A stretch of 64,000 bases of DNA from an uncultured Collinsella sp. (GTDB lineage: Bacteria > Actinomycetota > Coriobacteriia > Coriobacteriales > Coriobacteriaceae), in contig UQHZ01000004.1 in assembly GCA_900541055.1 (NCBI GenBank), positions 81,726 through 145,725 on the forward strand, in the 5' to 3' direction. Shown in pieces: positions 42,262 to 51,496 of the stretch (its first letter is position 1; the number at the start of each line of letters is the position of its first letter). The notes beneath the pieces are model-generated. The model had not been told where the DNA came from. It saw nothing but the letters and a program-made list of their open reading frames with translations, and did not search any database. The position numbers and the translations under genes were made by a program.

Positions 42262-42921
42262 GTGAACAAGAGCAAGCGCATCGCCATCAGTCTGGTCGCG
42301 GGCGTGCTCGCTGCTCTGCTCTGCATGGTTTACGGCTCGTCGATCCGCTCGCAAGCCGAACAGGTCCAGGCTGAGACCTTGGCCAAGTACGGTGGCGATC
42401 GCGTCGAGATATGCGTCGCGGCGCGCGATATCGATGTGGGCGAGACCCTCGATGAGACCAATGTCATAACCCAGGAATGGCTGACGAGTCTGCTGCCGCG
42501 TGACGCGGCGACCGAGCTGCGCCAGGTGCGCGGCGACGTGACGACTTCGCGTATTCCCAAAAACGCCGTGATCTGCAATGTCTACACCAAGGCCGAGAGC
42601 CACAAGCTCGAGGTGCCTAAGGGCAAAGTCGCCGTTTCGGTGGCGGTCGATGCCGAGCACTCGGTCGGCGGCGCCACGGGCGTGGGCAGCTACGTGGATG
42701 TGTATGTGCAAAAAGACGGCGTAACCGATCGACTGTGCGGCGCGTACGTGATCGATACCAGTGAGGATTCCGGTGCCACGCGCGAGGGCAAGATCGAATG
42801 GGTGACGCTGGCGGCTGACCCCGAAGACGTCAAGGAACTGCTGGGAGCCTCGGGCAAGGGAACGGTCAGCTTGACGATTCCCGCCACGGCGCGCGGCAAA
42901 AAGAGCGGAGGCGACAAGTGA
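42262..42921 (+). CDS. cpaB: Flp pilus assembly protein CpaB (SAF domain)
   Basis: A 219-residue protein, first gene of the tad locus. GTG at 42262 follows GAGGAG. One N-terminal helix (residues about 7-25) anchors it. An SAF domain follows, with VCVAARDIDVGETL-like spacing (here EICVAARDIDVGETLDE), then RIPKNAVICN and the C-terminal domain VAVSVAVDAEHSVGG. In Gram-negatives CpaB/RcpC works with the secretin; in monoderms its role is unclear. It overlaps the next gene by one base. Confidence 0.85.
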   Translation: MNKSKRIAISLVAGVLAALLCMVYGSSIRSQAEQVQAETLAKYGGDRVEICVAARDIDVGETLDETNVITQEWLTSLLPRDAATELRQVRGDVTTSRIPKNAVICNVYTKAESHKLEVPKGKVAVSVAVDAEHSVGGATGVGSYVDVYVQKDGVTDRLCGAYVIDTSEDSGATREGKIEWVTLAADPEDVKELLGASGKGTVSLTIPATARGKKSGGDK

Positions 42922-44570
42922 TGAAGGCGATCTGGCTTGCGTGCTGCGCGTGCGGCGATTACGGGCTGTTGCAGCGGGAAGTCGAGGGCCGTGATGCGGG
43001 TGCACAGGTGCTTCGCGTAGGTGACCTGGACGGGCTGGTTTCCATGGCTCGGGCGTTTCCGTCGCGCCGCGGGGCTGCCATCATCGCGGCGTCTCTGTTT
43101 GATACCGAAGATGTGCGCAAGACTGTTGCGCGCCTGACGGCCGAAGGCCGCGTGAGTCGCGTGGTCGTGTTGATAGAAGCACTCGATCCGTCGGATATCG
43201 AGGGGCTGTTTCGCGCAGGGGCGACCGAGGTCATCGCTGCGCACAGTATATGCGGCAACGGGTGCGCGGGCGAGGGAGCGGTTGATTCCGATCGGCGCAT
43301 GACGATTGAGCCCGATGCTTTTGTTGATAGGGAACCCGGGGCGCCTCGCGCTACAAGAGGCCCGCGTGTTGATGATTATGGAAAAGCGGAAGCCGAGCAT
43401 GGTCGGCGCCCCCGGAACCCCCTTGTATACGATGACGCTGGAGGGCCGGCGCAGCATGCTGGCGACTCCCCGGCTGTAGATATGGGATACGTGCACGGCG
43501 TGAATCTGGCGGATGAACTCGACGAAGTTGAGGGCTTTGCCGGGTGCGGCGAGTTGTCGCTGATGCAGCATGAGCAGATTGCGCAGAACGAGCCTGCCTC
43601 GCAGACCGAACAAGCCGCCATGCCGGCTTGGACGCAGCGTGTGGTTGCGGCGGGGGAGACGGGGACGCTGTCACCGACGCCCGCCCCGCCGCCTCCGATG
43701 CCGCCGGCAGACGCTGTCGCTTCGCCGCATCGAGCTCCGGTCATCTGCGCCATTTCGGGTTCTGGCGGTTGCGGCAAGTCGACGATCGTTGCCACCATGG
43801 CACACACATCGTCGCTGTTGGGCTTGCGTGCCGCCGTGCTCGACCTGGACCTGATGTTTGGAAACCTTTACGACTTGTTAGGCGTCGATGCTCCGCACGA
43901 TATGGCGGCACTTATCGAGCCGTCGGCGGCGGGCACGCTCACCGAGCCGGATATCGTGGCCGCATCGATGCGCGTCGCCCCGGGCGTTACGCTCTGGGGT
44001 CCCGTCGCGGCGCCCGAGCAAGCTGAGCTCATGGCACGTCCGGTGGAGCTACTGCTTGATGTCCTGCGTCGCGAATCCGACGTGGTTTTTATCGATACCT
44101 CGGTCTTTTGGGGCGACGCCGTGGCGGCTGCGGTGGCGGCGAGCGACCGTTGCCTGGTCGTTGGCGATGCGGCGGTGTCGTCCGCGGCATCGGCATCGCG
44201 CGTCATTGAACTGGCAAGTCGAGTAGGTGTGCCGCGCACGCGCATGAGCGCCGTGTTCAACCGGTTCGGTGCGCGCGGGGCAGACGAGGACGTCGCCATG
44301 CGCTTTGAGATTGCCTGTGCGTTGAGCTCCAAGATTCGTATCGCCGATGGAGGGCAGGATCTCGCCGCGCTCATGGCGTTTGGGCGCGCTGACGAGGCAG
44401 TGGGGCAGACCGGCGCTTTTGCGACCAGCGTGCGCGAGGCCACGCGCGAGATGCTCGTGGAACTGGGGTGCGCCGTCGGCCCTTGGAGCGATATGGTCGC
44501 CGACCGTGCAACGCGCACCGAACGCCCGCGTATCCGCCTTCCCTGGTCGCGCGAGGGTGATTCGCGATGA
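42921..44570 (+). CDS. tadZ: TadZ/CpaE-like pilus-localising ATPase
   Basis: A 549-residue protein starting at ATG 42921, which overlaps the cpaB stop (ATGA-type junction). Residues 1-115 are a receiver-like domain (VVVLIEALDPSDIEGLF). A long Pro/Glu/Ala-rich linker follows to about residue 270. The C-terminal half is a MinD/ParA-type ATPase with deviant Walker A ISGSGGCGKSTIV, then AAVLDLDLMFGNLYDLLG. TadZ polarises the pilus machine. Domain order fits CpaE/TadZ; the linker is unusually long. Confidence 0.85.
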   Translation: MKAIWLACCACGDYGLLQREVEGRDAGAQVLRVGDLDGLVSMARAFPSRRGAAIIAASLFDTEDVRKTVARLTAEGRVSRVVVLIEALDPSDIEGLFRAGATEVIAAHSICGNGCAGEGAVDSDRRMTIEPDAFVDREPGAPRATRGPRVDDYGKAEAEHGRRPRNPLVYDDAGGPAQHAGDSPAVDMGYVHGVNLADELDEVEGFAGCGELSLMQHEQIAQNEPASQTEQAAMPAWTQRVVAAGETGTLSPTPAPPPPMPPADAVASPHRAPVICAISGSGGCGKSTIVATMAHTSSLLGLRAAVLDLDLMFGNLYDLLGVDAPHDMAALIEPSAAGTLTEPDIVAASMRVAPGVTLWGPVAAPEQAELMARPVELLLDVLRRESDVVFIDTSVFWGDAVAAAVAASDRCLVVGDAAVSSAASASRVIELASRVGVPRTRMSAVFNRFGARGADEDVAMRFEIACALSSKIRIADGGQDLAALMAFGRADEAVGQTGAFATSVREATREMLVELGCAVGPWSDMVADRATRTERPRIRLPWSREGDSR

Positions 44571-45895
44571 GCTTGCAAACGAGGATTAAGGCTGCCGGTG
44601 CGGCAGCCGCGGCAGCGCCTGTCGATGCGGGGCATCGCCGCGCGGTAAAACGACGCACCAAGCGCGCCGTGATGGACCGCATGGGTTACGACGAAGTGGC
44701 GCGTATCAGCGCCTATATCGACCCGGCACTTGCCCGCTCGGAATTGCGTCCCGCGGTGGAGGCGGCGCTCAATGTTGAGGAGCCGACCGATCTCGCGACG
44801 CCCGAGCGCGAGACCATCATCGACGAGATTTTGGATGACGTGGTGGGCTTGGGGCCGTTGCAGCCGCTCATCGAGGACGACACCGTTACCGAGATCATGA
44901 TTAACGGCTGCCGCTCGGCTTTCTTTGAACGCGGCGGCGTCTTGCACCCCATCGAGCATGCGTTTGAGGATGATGAGCAGATCCGTGTGCTTATCGACCG
45001 CATCATCTCGCCACTTGGCCGCCGTATCGACGAGCGCAGCCCCATCGTCAACGCCCGCCTCAAAACGGGCTATCGCGTCAACGCGGTGATTCCGCCTGTG
45101 GCGATTGACGGACCGATTCTCACCATCCGAAAGTTCTCGGACCGCATCTGCTCGCTGGACGAGCTTGTGGGGCTGGGGTCGCTGCCGCTTTGGTATGCGC
45201 AGCTGTTGTCGTGCGCGGTGTCGCTGCGACAGGACCTGGCGGTTGCGGGAGGCACGGGATCTGGTAAGACCACCCTGCTCAACGCGTTGTCATGTGAGAT
45301 TTCCACCGGCGAGCGCATCGTGACGATCGAGGACTCTGCCGAGCTCAAGTTTGCGCATCATCCGCACGTGGTGCGTCTAGAGGCGCGCGAGGCTTCAATT
45401 GAGGGCGAGGGCGCGGTGACGATCCGCGACCTGGTGACCAATGCTCTGCGCATGCGCCCCGACCGCATCGTGGTGGGCGAGGTGCGCGGTGCCGAGTGCT
45501 GCGACATGTTGCAGGCCATGAACACGGGCCACGACGGGTCGCTCACGACACTTCATGCGGGTTCAGAACAGGAGACCGTGGTGCGTCTGACGTTGCTTGC
45601 ACGTTATGGCATCGATCTGCCGAGCGAGCTCATCGAGGAGCAGATTGCCATGGCGCTCGACGGCATCGTGATGTCCGAGCGCCACGCCGATGGCAGGCGT
45701 TTCGTCTCCTCGTATTCGGGGGTGCGTCGCGCCGCGTCGGGCGGCGTAGAGCTCGAGCGCTATGTGACTTTCGATGCCGCCGAGCGCACCTGGAAGCTTG
45801 ACCGCGAGCCGCCGTTTATCGCAGAAGGCCTGCGGTCGGGGACGCTCACACAAGAGGAGGTGGACGAATGGAGGTCGCTGTGCCCCTCGTCGTAG
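44567..45895 (+). CDS. tadA: TadA/CpaF pilus assembly ATPase
   Basis: A 442-residue secretion ATPase driving Flp pilus assembly. The N-terminal domain has the CpaF signature [20 protein letters not shown]. Walker A is [12 protein letters not shown], the Asp box [10 protein letters not shown], Walker [14 protein letters not shown] and the His box [13 protein letters not shown]. Complete length. It overlaps the end of tadZ by four bases (ATGA) and the start of tadB by 28 bases, a tightly coupled operon. Confidence 0.95.
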   Translation: MSLQTRIKAAGAAAAAAPVDAGHRRAVKRRTKRAVMDRMGYDEVARISAYIDPALARSELRPAVEAALNVEEPTDLATPERETIIDEILDDVVGLGPLQPLIEDDTVTEIMINGCRSAFFERGGVLHPIEHAFEDDEQIRVLIDRIISPLGRRIDERSPIVNARLKTGYRVNAVIPPVAIDGPILTIRKFSDRICSLDELVGLGSLPLWYAQLLSCAVSLRQDLAVAGGTGSGKTTLLNALSCEISTGERIVTIEDSAELKFAHHPHVVRLEAREASIEGEGAVTIRDLVTNALRMRPDRIVVGEVRGAECCDMLQAMNTGHDGSLTTLHAGSEQETVVRLTLLARYGIDLPSELIEEQIAMALDGIVMSERHADGRRFVSSYSGVRRAASGGVELERYVTFDAAERTWKLDREPPFIAEGLRSGTLTQEEVDEWRSLCPSS

Positions 45896-46794
45896 GGGGT
45901 TTGGCAGGGTTTTCTGTTGCGACGGCGTGCGGGGCGGAACCTCGTGTGCCGCAGGTACCGCCGGCGGAGCTGGCGCGTCAGGCGCTCGAGACGGTGGCAG
46001 AGAAGCTGCCGCGTGAGCTGGTGGAAAACGATCTGCTGAAAAAGATCGCCCGTTCGTGGGCATCGCTGGCTCCGGCGCGTCGCCTTGGCCTCGCGATCGA
46101 GGATGCTTCGGGGCGTTTGGCGTTTCTGCTGCTATCGAGCGGTGTCTGCTGCGTTTTGCTAACGATGGTGTCGTTATCGCTCCTCGGATTTGCCTTGGGA
46201 CTTGTTGCTCCGTTTGCCGTTGGCGCCGCTCGGGATGGCTTTGAGAGCCGGCGCGAGCAACACGATGCAGAAGAGGCCATGCCCGAGGCGTTTACCGCAC
46301 TTTCCATGTCGCTTGCCTCGGGACATTCACTGGCCCAGGGCATGCGCTTTGTGGGCGCTCATGCGCAAGAACCGGTGCATACCGAGTTTTTGCGGGTGGC
46401 GGCGGCAATCGATTGCGGCATCTCGGCGACCGACGCGCTCGATGACTTGCTCGTGCGCATCGACGCCCCTGGCCTTTCGCTTGTGACCTTGGCGCTTAAG
46501 GTGTCTCAGCGCACCGGTGCTCCGCTTGCCGACTTACTGTCCGAGGCGTCGAGCATGGTGGGGGAGCGCATTGAGCTCAAGCGCCGCCTGGATGTTAAGA
46601 CGTCGCAGGCTCGCATGTCTGCGCATATGGTCGCGGCGATGCCGACGGGCATGTGCGCGGTGTTGGCGCTGCTTTCGGCAGATTTTCGTCGCGGTCTTGC
46701 GACGCCTGCCGGCGCGGGCACTGTGGTGCTGGGTCTTGCCCTCAACGCCGTTGCCCTGGTGGTTATCCGGCGCATTATGCGGGTGAAGCTATGA
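45868..46794 (+). CDS. tadB: TadB pilus platform protein
   Basis: A 308-residue membrane protein of the type II secretion F family. ATG at 45868 follows AGAGGAGG inside the end of tadA. Two helices at residues about 85-115 and one or two at 265-303 flank the T2SSF domain with FTALSMSLASGHSLAQGMRF. With TadC it forms the inner-membrane platform moved by TadA. Overlap with tadC is ATGA. Confidence 0.9.
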   Translation: MEVAVPLVVGGLAGFSVATACGAEPRVPQVPPAELARQALETVAEKLPRELVENDLLKKIARSWASLAPARRLGLAIEDASGRLAFLLLSSGVCCVLLTMVSLSLLGFALGLVAPFAVGAARDGFESRREQHDAEEAMPEAFTALSMSLASGHSLAQGMRFVGAHAQEPVHTEFLRVAAAIDCGISATDALDDLLVRIDAPGLSLVTLALKVSQRTGAPLADLLSEASSMVGERIELKRRLDVKTSQARMSAHMVAAMPTGMCAVLALLSADFRRGLATPAGAGTVVLGLALNAVALVVIRRIMRVKL

Positions 46795-47432
46795 GCGCCC
46801 CGGTTGCAGTTGCGGCTTGCCTGTGCGCTCTGAGTGTATTTGTCGCGACGGGTTTGGATCGGGCGGATGCACGCAAGATCGCAGAGGCCTGCAAGCGCGA
46901 GGCGGTGCTGGTCGCTGCCGCGGGTCGCTCGGTGGTCGATGCTCTGGCCGCGCGAATGAAGGGCGCGGTTGGATCGGGCGGCCCGGCGCGAGTGTCGCTC
47001 GGCGAAGTGTCCGAGATGATCGATGTTGTGCGCTTGGGTCTTTCGGCCGGCCTTTCGTTTGATGCGGCGCTTGAGATTTTCTGCGCCAACCGCCGGTCAG
47101 TGCTGGCTCTTCGCCTTGAGCGGGCCTGCATGGCGTGGCAGGTGGGCGTGGGCACGCGTGAGGACGAGTTATTGGCCGCCGCGCGCGACCTGGACGTGCG
47201 AGCGCTCGAGACCTTTGCCATTACGGTGGGACAGGCGCTCGCCCTGGGTGCTCCACTTGCCGAGACGCTGGCCGCTCAAAGTCGCGAGATCCGTGCGGCT
47301 CATCGCGCCGCGGTCGAGCGCGAGATCGAGCGTGCGCCCGTCAAGCTGCTGATTCCCACCGGCACGCTCATCTTGCCGGCGTTGCTTCTGTCCATATTGG
47401 GCCCGCTGCTGGGAGCAGGCGGGATGATGTAG
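46791..47432 (+). CDS. tadC: TadC pilus platform protein
   Basis: A 213-residue paralogue of TadB. The first helix is at residues 3-20, then a T2SSF domain around MIDVVRLGLSAGLSFDAALE, and a C-terminal helix, PTGTLILPALLLSILGPLL. Shorter than Gram-negative TadC (about 300), as expected for an actinobacterial form. The start overlaps the tadB stop. Confidence 0.88.
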   Translation: MSAPVAVAACLCALSVFVATGLDRADARKIAEACKREAVLVAAAGRSVVDALAARMKGAVGSGGPARVSLGEVSEMIDVVRLGLSAGLSFDAALEIFCANRRSVLALRLERACMAWQVGVGTREDELLAAARDLDVRALETFAITVGQALALGAPLAETLAAQSREIRAAHRAAVEREIERAPVKLLIPTGTLILPALLLSILGPLLGAGGMM

Positions 47433-47442
47433 GGAGGAATAC

Positions 47443-47676
47443 ATGAACACGATGGTCGAAGTTGCTGACAAGGCTTGGAACTGGGCTTTTTGCCGGGCGA
47501 TCCGCGCTCGCCAGCATGCCAAGGAGCTGTTGCGGGAGGAGAGCGCGCAGGGTACCACCGAGTACGCCATTTTGGTGGGCGTGCTTGTGGTGATCGCGAT
47601 TATTGCCATCGTTGCATTTAAAGGCAAGGTCCAAGATCTATGGAACGCTATCAGCGAGGGCATCAACAGCCTGTAG
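47443..47676 (+). CDS. flp: Flp-family type IVb pilin
   Basis: A 77-residue prepilin; ATG after GGGAGGAATAC. A 36-residue leader ends in EESA, followed by QGTTEYAILVGVLVVIAI. Glu and Tyr at mature positions 5 and 6 are the type IVb signature, and cleavage is expected after Ala. A single hydrophobic helix forms the pilus core, and the C-terminal tail is short. It is the probable major pilin. No prepilin peptidase gene is in the window. Confidence 0.92.
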   Translation: MNTMVEVADKAWNWAFCRAIRARQHAKELLREESAQGTTEYAILVGVLVVIAIIAIVAFKGKVQDLWNAISEGINSL

Positions 47677-48203
47677 AGGGCGAGCGCCCCATCGGGGTGC
47701 TGCTGGTGTTTGCTTGCCTGACCGTGGCGATAGCGGCGGTGCTTTGGGGGCTTAACGCCGCGCGGCAGCAGCGTCCTGGGGCCGCCTTCGATTCGGGCTC
47801 AGATTCGGCGGTGGCGTCCCAAAAAGATGAGATGCGAGATGCGGACGATTCGGATGTCGCTGTCACGGCGCAAACCTTTCTGCGGACGCTCGACAAGCGG
47901 TCTGGCACTGCGACGGATTCGCCTGAGGACAACGCGATTGCGGTCCGGCTTGCATGGTCCGAGGACCGACCGATGACCGAGGCAGCGGCGGATATGTTAC
48001 GCGCCTACCGCGAGGTGCCAACGGCCCAGCTCGCCCTGAGCGGCTATCTCGATATTAAGGGCAACGTATGGGGCGCCATCGTGCGCGATGGGCGCGGCTG
48101 GGTCGATATGGTGACGGTTGCCGCGGATGCTGGCGATGCTTCGTGTCGTCTGCGCGCCGTGCGTCTGGTCCCGCAAACAATAAGCTCAAAGGAGGGATCG
48201 TGA
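47640..48203 (+). CDS. Tad-locus membrane-anchored protein, unknown
   Basis: A 187-residue protein whose ATG at 47640 lies inside flp, overlapping it by 37 bases in another frame, with AAGG ten bases upstream. One helix at residues about 19-37 (VLLVFACLTVAIAAVLWGL) anchors an extracytoplasmic domain of about 150 residues with no family I recognise. The conserved position between two pilin genes suggests a pilus accessory role. A later GTG start at 47697 is possible and would remove the overlap. Confidence 0.7.
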   Translation: MERYQRGHQQPVEGERPIGVLLVFACLTVAIAAVLWGLNAARQQRPGAAFDSGSDSAVASQKDEMRDADDSDVAVTAQTFLRTLDKRSGTATDSPEDNAIAVRLAWSEDRPMTEAAADMLRAYREVPTAQLALSGYLDIKGNVWGAIVRDGRGWVDMVTVAADAGDASCRLRAVRLVPQTISSKEGS

Positions 48204-48204
48204 A

Positions 48205-48423
48205 ATGCATGGCGTTTTGCGTGAGGAATCTGCCCAGGCGACGGTCGAATACGCCATCGTCACGGTGGCGCTGTTATCGATCGTGCTGGCGATTGTGGGA
48301 CTTTGGCGTGCTGGCACCGATGGACGCTTGGCGGCGCTGGTTGAGCGGGCGGCATCCCATGGCGTTGCCTCGACGTCGGTTATCGACGCCGCTGCGGGCG
48401 CTAAGGACATCGCGTTGTATTGA
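48205..48423 (+). CDS. Second pilin-like protein
   Basis: A 72-residue protein; ATG after AAGGAGGG. A very short leader ends in REESA, then QATVEYAIVTVALLSIVLAI, so Glu5 and Tyr6 are conserved as in Flp. The 45-residue mature tail differs from Flp. It is probably a minor pilin processed by the same peptidase. Confidence 0.82.
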   Translation: MHGVLREESAQATVEYAIVTVALLSIVLAIVGLWRAGTDGRLAALVERAASHGVASTSVIDAAAGAKDIALY

Positions 48424-48895
48424 TATCGCGCGCGAGGACCGGGCGCAGTCTACGGTCGAGGCCGCTTTTTTGCTGCCGACGTTTCTGACGCTCATCCTTC
48501 TCGCACTGCAACCGGTGTGCCTGCTTTATACGCGCGCGGTCATGGAGTCTGCCGCCGCCGAGACCGCGCGGCTTATGACCACGACGACGGCGGAGGACGA
48601 CGATCTTAAGGAGTTCACCCGCCGCCGGCTTGCCGCAGTGCCCAACGTTTCGATCTTTCATGCCGGCGGGCCGTTGTCGTGGGATATCGAGCTTAGCCGG
48701 GCCGATGCGGGTGGCGTCTCGTCCGTGTCCGTTTCCGGCGAGGTCAAGCCGTTGCCTGTGATCGGTGCGTTTGCGCAGGCTATGGGTGGTACCGCCGAGG
48801 GTGGCTACGTTGAGCTCAAGGTCGATGTCTCGTATCAATCACGTCCAGAATGGCTGGAGGGAGATTATGATTCGTGGATTGCTGCATGGGATTAA
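48359..48895 (+). CDS. TadE-like pseudopilin (start uncertain)
   Basis: The certain part begins at about 48420 with IAREDRAQSTVEAAFLLPTF, a TadE N-terminus with the cleavage-type motif AQSTVE and a long helix, followed by about 130 residues of beta-rich domain. The first in-frame ATG is at 48359, giving 178 residues and a 65-base overlap with the previous gene. An ATT at 48419, with AAGGA 11 bases upstream, would give a more typical leader. I list the ATG. It overlaps the next gene by 29 bases. Confidence 0.72.
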   Translation: MALPRRRLSTPLRALRTSRCIDIAREDRAQSTVEAAFLLPTFLTLILLALQPVCLLYTRAVMESAAAETARLMTTTTAEDDDLKEFTRRRLAAVPNVSIFHAGGPLSWDIELSRADAGGVSSVSVSGEVKPLPVIGAFAQAMGGTAEGGYVELKVDVSYQSRPEWLEGDYDSWIAAWD

Positions 48896-51020
48896 GCGTT
48901 TCTGGTCTAGATGCGTTTTGACGCGCCGTCCGAGCTGCCATCGCAAGCGAGGCGGCTTTATGGGCCGCGCCGGTGTTGATCTGTTTATCGAAGACGGCGC
49001 CTATACCACGCTTTCTTCTGCCGTGGTCATCCTAGTGGTGCTCACGTTGTTGTTTTCGTCGACCGCGGCGATATGGAGCATGTCGCGTGCCGGGGATACT
49101 CAGGTGGCGGCCGATAGCGGCGCGCTGGCGGGTGCCAACGTAGTGTCGTCCTATCACACGGCTGCCACGGTGGTTGATGCGAGCAGCTTGAGTCTGGGGC
49201 TAGCGGGGTTTGCCACGATCGGGACGGGCCTGGTCGCCATCCTCATCCCGGGTGCCGAACCAGTTGCCGGCAATATGGTCGACACCGGGATTGAGATCAT
49301 TAAAACGCGCAACAAGTTTGCCAAAAGCGCATCGGAAGGCTTACAGAAAATCGAGACGGCTCTGCCGTATCTGATCGCCGCGCGTGCCACGCAGGCGGTG
49401 TCGGCGCAGGATGCCGATAGTGTGACCTATACCGGTACGGCGCTTGCCGTGCCCAGGACATCCGAGTCGGACTTCGCTGCGCTCAAAGGGTCAGAGATTT
49501 CGACCGATACCATTAAAGGCACATCAGATGATTTAGAGCGTGCGGCCGAGGAGCTGCGGAAGGCTTCTGAGGACACGGCGAAGGCTAAAGAGCGCGCTTG
49601 GCTGGCGGATTGTGGTGGGTCGGACAAGGGCTCGGTCAGCAGCTGTTCTTGCATGTGGGAGCGTGCGAAAAGCCTAGCGGATCTCTCTGGTGCTCAAAAT
49701 CCACATTACGCTTCGAGCGTTACGTGGGAGCCGCAAGTGGCGCTCGATCGCGCGAAGGCCTACTATCGCCAGCGCCTGGCAAATGAGAAGCCGCTTGGCG
49801 AGGGTCCGGAAAAACAGGCAGATTCTGCTGCACGAAAGGCGTTCTTCGCGTATGCGAGCGAAGAAGTCGAGCGGGCATATATAACTGAAAAGGACGGCAA
49901 AGTTTCCGCCCGCATCCCTTTCCTTCCGCGAAATCCAGATGAGGCGCGGACGACTGAACTCTATACCGATGCACGTTGGCCCACGAGTGAAGTAGATAAA
50001 GTTACCTATTTGCATTATGGGACTGACTGTCCAAATTACAAAAAAGGAAAGCCGGGTGGGCTGGCATCCGTCGCAGATTTTGACGGTCACGAAACGTGTA
50101 GCGAATGCCATTTCGGTGTGTCGTCTTTAGGGTACGTTGCGATTGCAACGACTTCTGTCGAAAGGGGCTTCGAATACCACTTTGACAAGTTCAAAGAGGC
50201 CCTGGAAGACTACGTCGACTGCCGCAACAAAGAACTCGAACTTGAGCGTCAGGCCGAGGATGAGGCCGACCGTGCGGGCAATGCGTTTGACCAGGCCATT
50301 AAAGCGCTTTCGGGCAAGCGTCCGCGTATCGCTCCGCCCGGTCGCAACGGCGTGGTTGCCTTTGCGGCTTCGGGTGCCATCTCGAGCCCCGATGAGCTCA
50401 ACTCTTCGTTTAACACGGCAGTCAGGCTTGGCGATCGCGGTGCTATCTCTGCCGCGGTGCTGGCGCCCGATGAGGCGACGGCACAAAACAACGTGCTTTC
50501 GCGATTTTTCTCGACATTGAAGGAACGCTCGGGCGGCGTTGCCGGCGTCCTCGATGGCGTCATGGATGTTTGGGGACGGCTGCTCGTAGGATACGGTGAT
50601 ATCCAAGGTTCGGCCGACGAACTTATGGACGAGATGATTAAGGGCCTAGGAGGGGGCAGCGGCGCGTTGGGCTCCATCGCATCGTGGCTCGGCGATACCG
50701 TTTCGGCGTCCGTGGCGGCGTTGGGTCTGGAACCGTGCGACTTGCGCCTGCGAAAGCCGGTGCTGACCGATTCCGCCAACGTCATTAAGAGTCCGGGGTC
50801 TGACGTTGCTGGTCTCTCTCAAGCGCAAGACAAGCTGCGAAGTATTCCGTTGGGCGTGACCGATCCCAAGGCACTTTGCGAGGCGTTGGAATATCAAGTC
50901 GAACGCACCATTAGCGGTACGGTGTTCACGCTTGCGGAGATTCCTCTGCCCGGCGGCGGCTCCATCCCACTCACCGTCGATGTCGCCACGCTGGTTGGCG
51001 CTCTGGGCGGTGGGTCGTAA
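48867..51020 (+). CDS. Large TadG-like membrane protein with Cys-rich insert
   Basis: A 717-residue protein; ATG after GGAGGGAG. A basic N-terminus and one helix (residues about 47-73, VVILVVLTLLFSSTAAIW) are followed by AADSGALAGANVV, the motif seen after the anchor in TadG-like proteins. The rest is predicted outside the membrane. Residues about 245-455 hold seven Cys, including SCSCMW and HETCSECHFG, which could bind metal or form disulfides. The DNA for this part is visibly poorer in GC around 49850-50130. C-terminal half: Ala/Gly-rich helices. Function inferred only from locus position. Confidence 0.72.
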   Translation: MIRGLLHGIKRFWSRCVLTRRPSCHRKRGGFMGRAGVDLFIEDGAYTTLSSAVVILVVLTLLFSSTAAIWSMSRAGDTQVAADSGALAGANVVSSYHTAATVVDASSLSLGLAGFATIGTGLVAILIPGAEPVAGNMVDTGIEIIKTRNKFAKSASEGLQKIETALPYLIAARATQAVSAQDADSVTYTGTALAVPRTSESDFAALKGSEISTDTIKGTSDDLERAAEELRKASEDTAKAKERAWLADCGGSDKGSVSSCSCMWERAKSLADLSGAQNPHYASSVTWEPQVALDRAKAYYRQRLANEKPLGEGPEKQADSAARKAFFAYASEEVERAYITEKDGKVSARIPFLPRNPDEARTTELYTDARWPTSEVDKVTYLHYGTDCPNYKKGKPGGLASVADFDGHETCSECHFGVSSLGYVAIATTSVERGFEYHFDKFKEALEDYVDCRNKELELERQAEDEADRAGNAFDQAIKALSGKRPRIAPPGRNGVVAFAASGAISSPDELNSSFNTAVRLGDRGAISAAVLAPDEATAQNNVLSRFFSTLKERSGGVAGVLDGVMDVWGRLLVGYGDIQGSADELMDEMIKGLGGGSGALGSIASWLGDTVSASVAALGLEPCDLRLRKPVLTDSANVIKSPGSDVAGLSQAQDKLRSIPLGVTDPKALCEALEYQVERTISGTVFTLAEIPLPGGGSIPLTVDVATLVGALGGGS

Positions 51021-51496
51021 TGAGTATCCGCATGCGTCTGCGCGAGGAGCGCGCCCAAGCGACGGTGGAGATGGCAGTGGTTACGCCCGTTTTGCTGGTG
51101 CTGGCACTCATCGTGTACAACGTCATGATCTTTGCCAGCGCTGTCGCGCGCTTCGACCGCGTGGTGCCCGACATCGTGTTGGCGCACGCTGTGGCGCCGG
51201 GCGGGGAGGGTGACGAGAACTCTGCCGATGCCTCGGTGACGGTCCAGACTCAAATTCTGAATGCCATGGAAGGCTATGACTTGCAGATCGAAGTGTCGAG
51301 CGAGCAAGGCGCGAAGGCATCGGATGGTGGCCTGCTCTCCCTATCCGGTACGTTTAGGACCTACACCTGCACCATGCACTATGAGCCGTGGCCGACTTCT
51401 CTCAGCATCGCTGGCGTTCCGCTGGGGGCGCCGACAACGTTGTCGCACGAGCGCGCGGTGACGGTCGATCCATGGCGTCCGGGGGTGGTCATGTGA
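51020..51496 (+). CDS. TadE-like pseudopilin
   Basis: A 158-residue protein whose ATG overlaps the previous stop by one base. A short leader REERA is followed by QATVEMAVVTPVLLVLALIV, the TadE-type motif with conserved Glu5 and a long helix. The remaining 110 residues form a beta-rich periplasm-side domain. Minor pilins of this kind initiate or cap Flp fibres. Confidence 0.85.
   Translation: MSIRMRLREERAQATVEMAVVTPVLLVLALIVYNVMIFASAVARFDRVVPDIVLAHAVAPGGEGDENSADASVTVQTQILNAMEGYDLQIEVSSEQGAKASDGGLLSLSGTFRTYTCTMHYEPWPTSLSIAGVPLGAPTTLSHERAVTVDPWRPGVVM

Noticed and set aside
48068..48358. Longer N-terminus for the TadE-like gene
   Set aside because: It overlaps two other tad genes in another frame and encodes basic, non-conserved sequence before the TadE motif.
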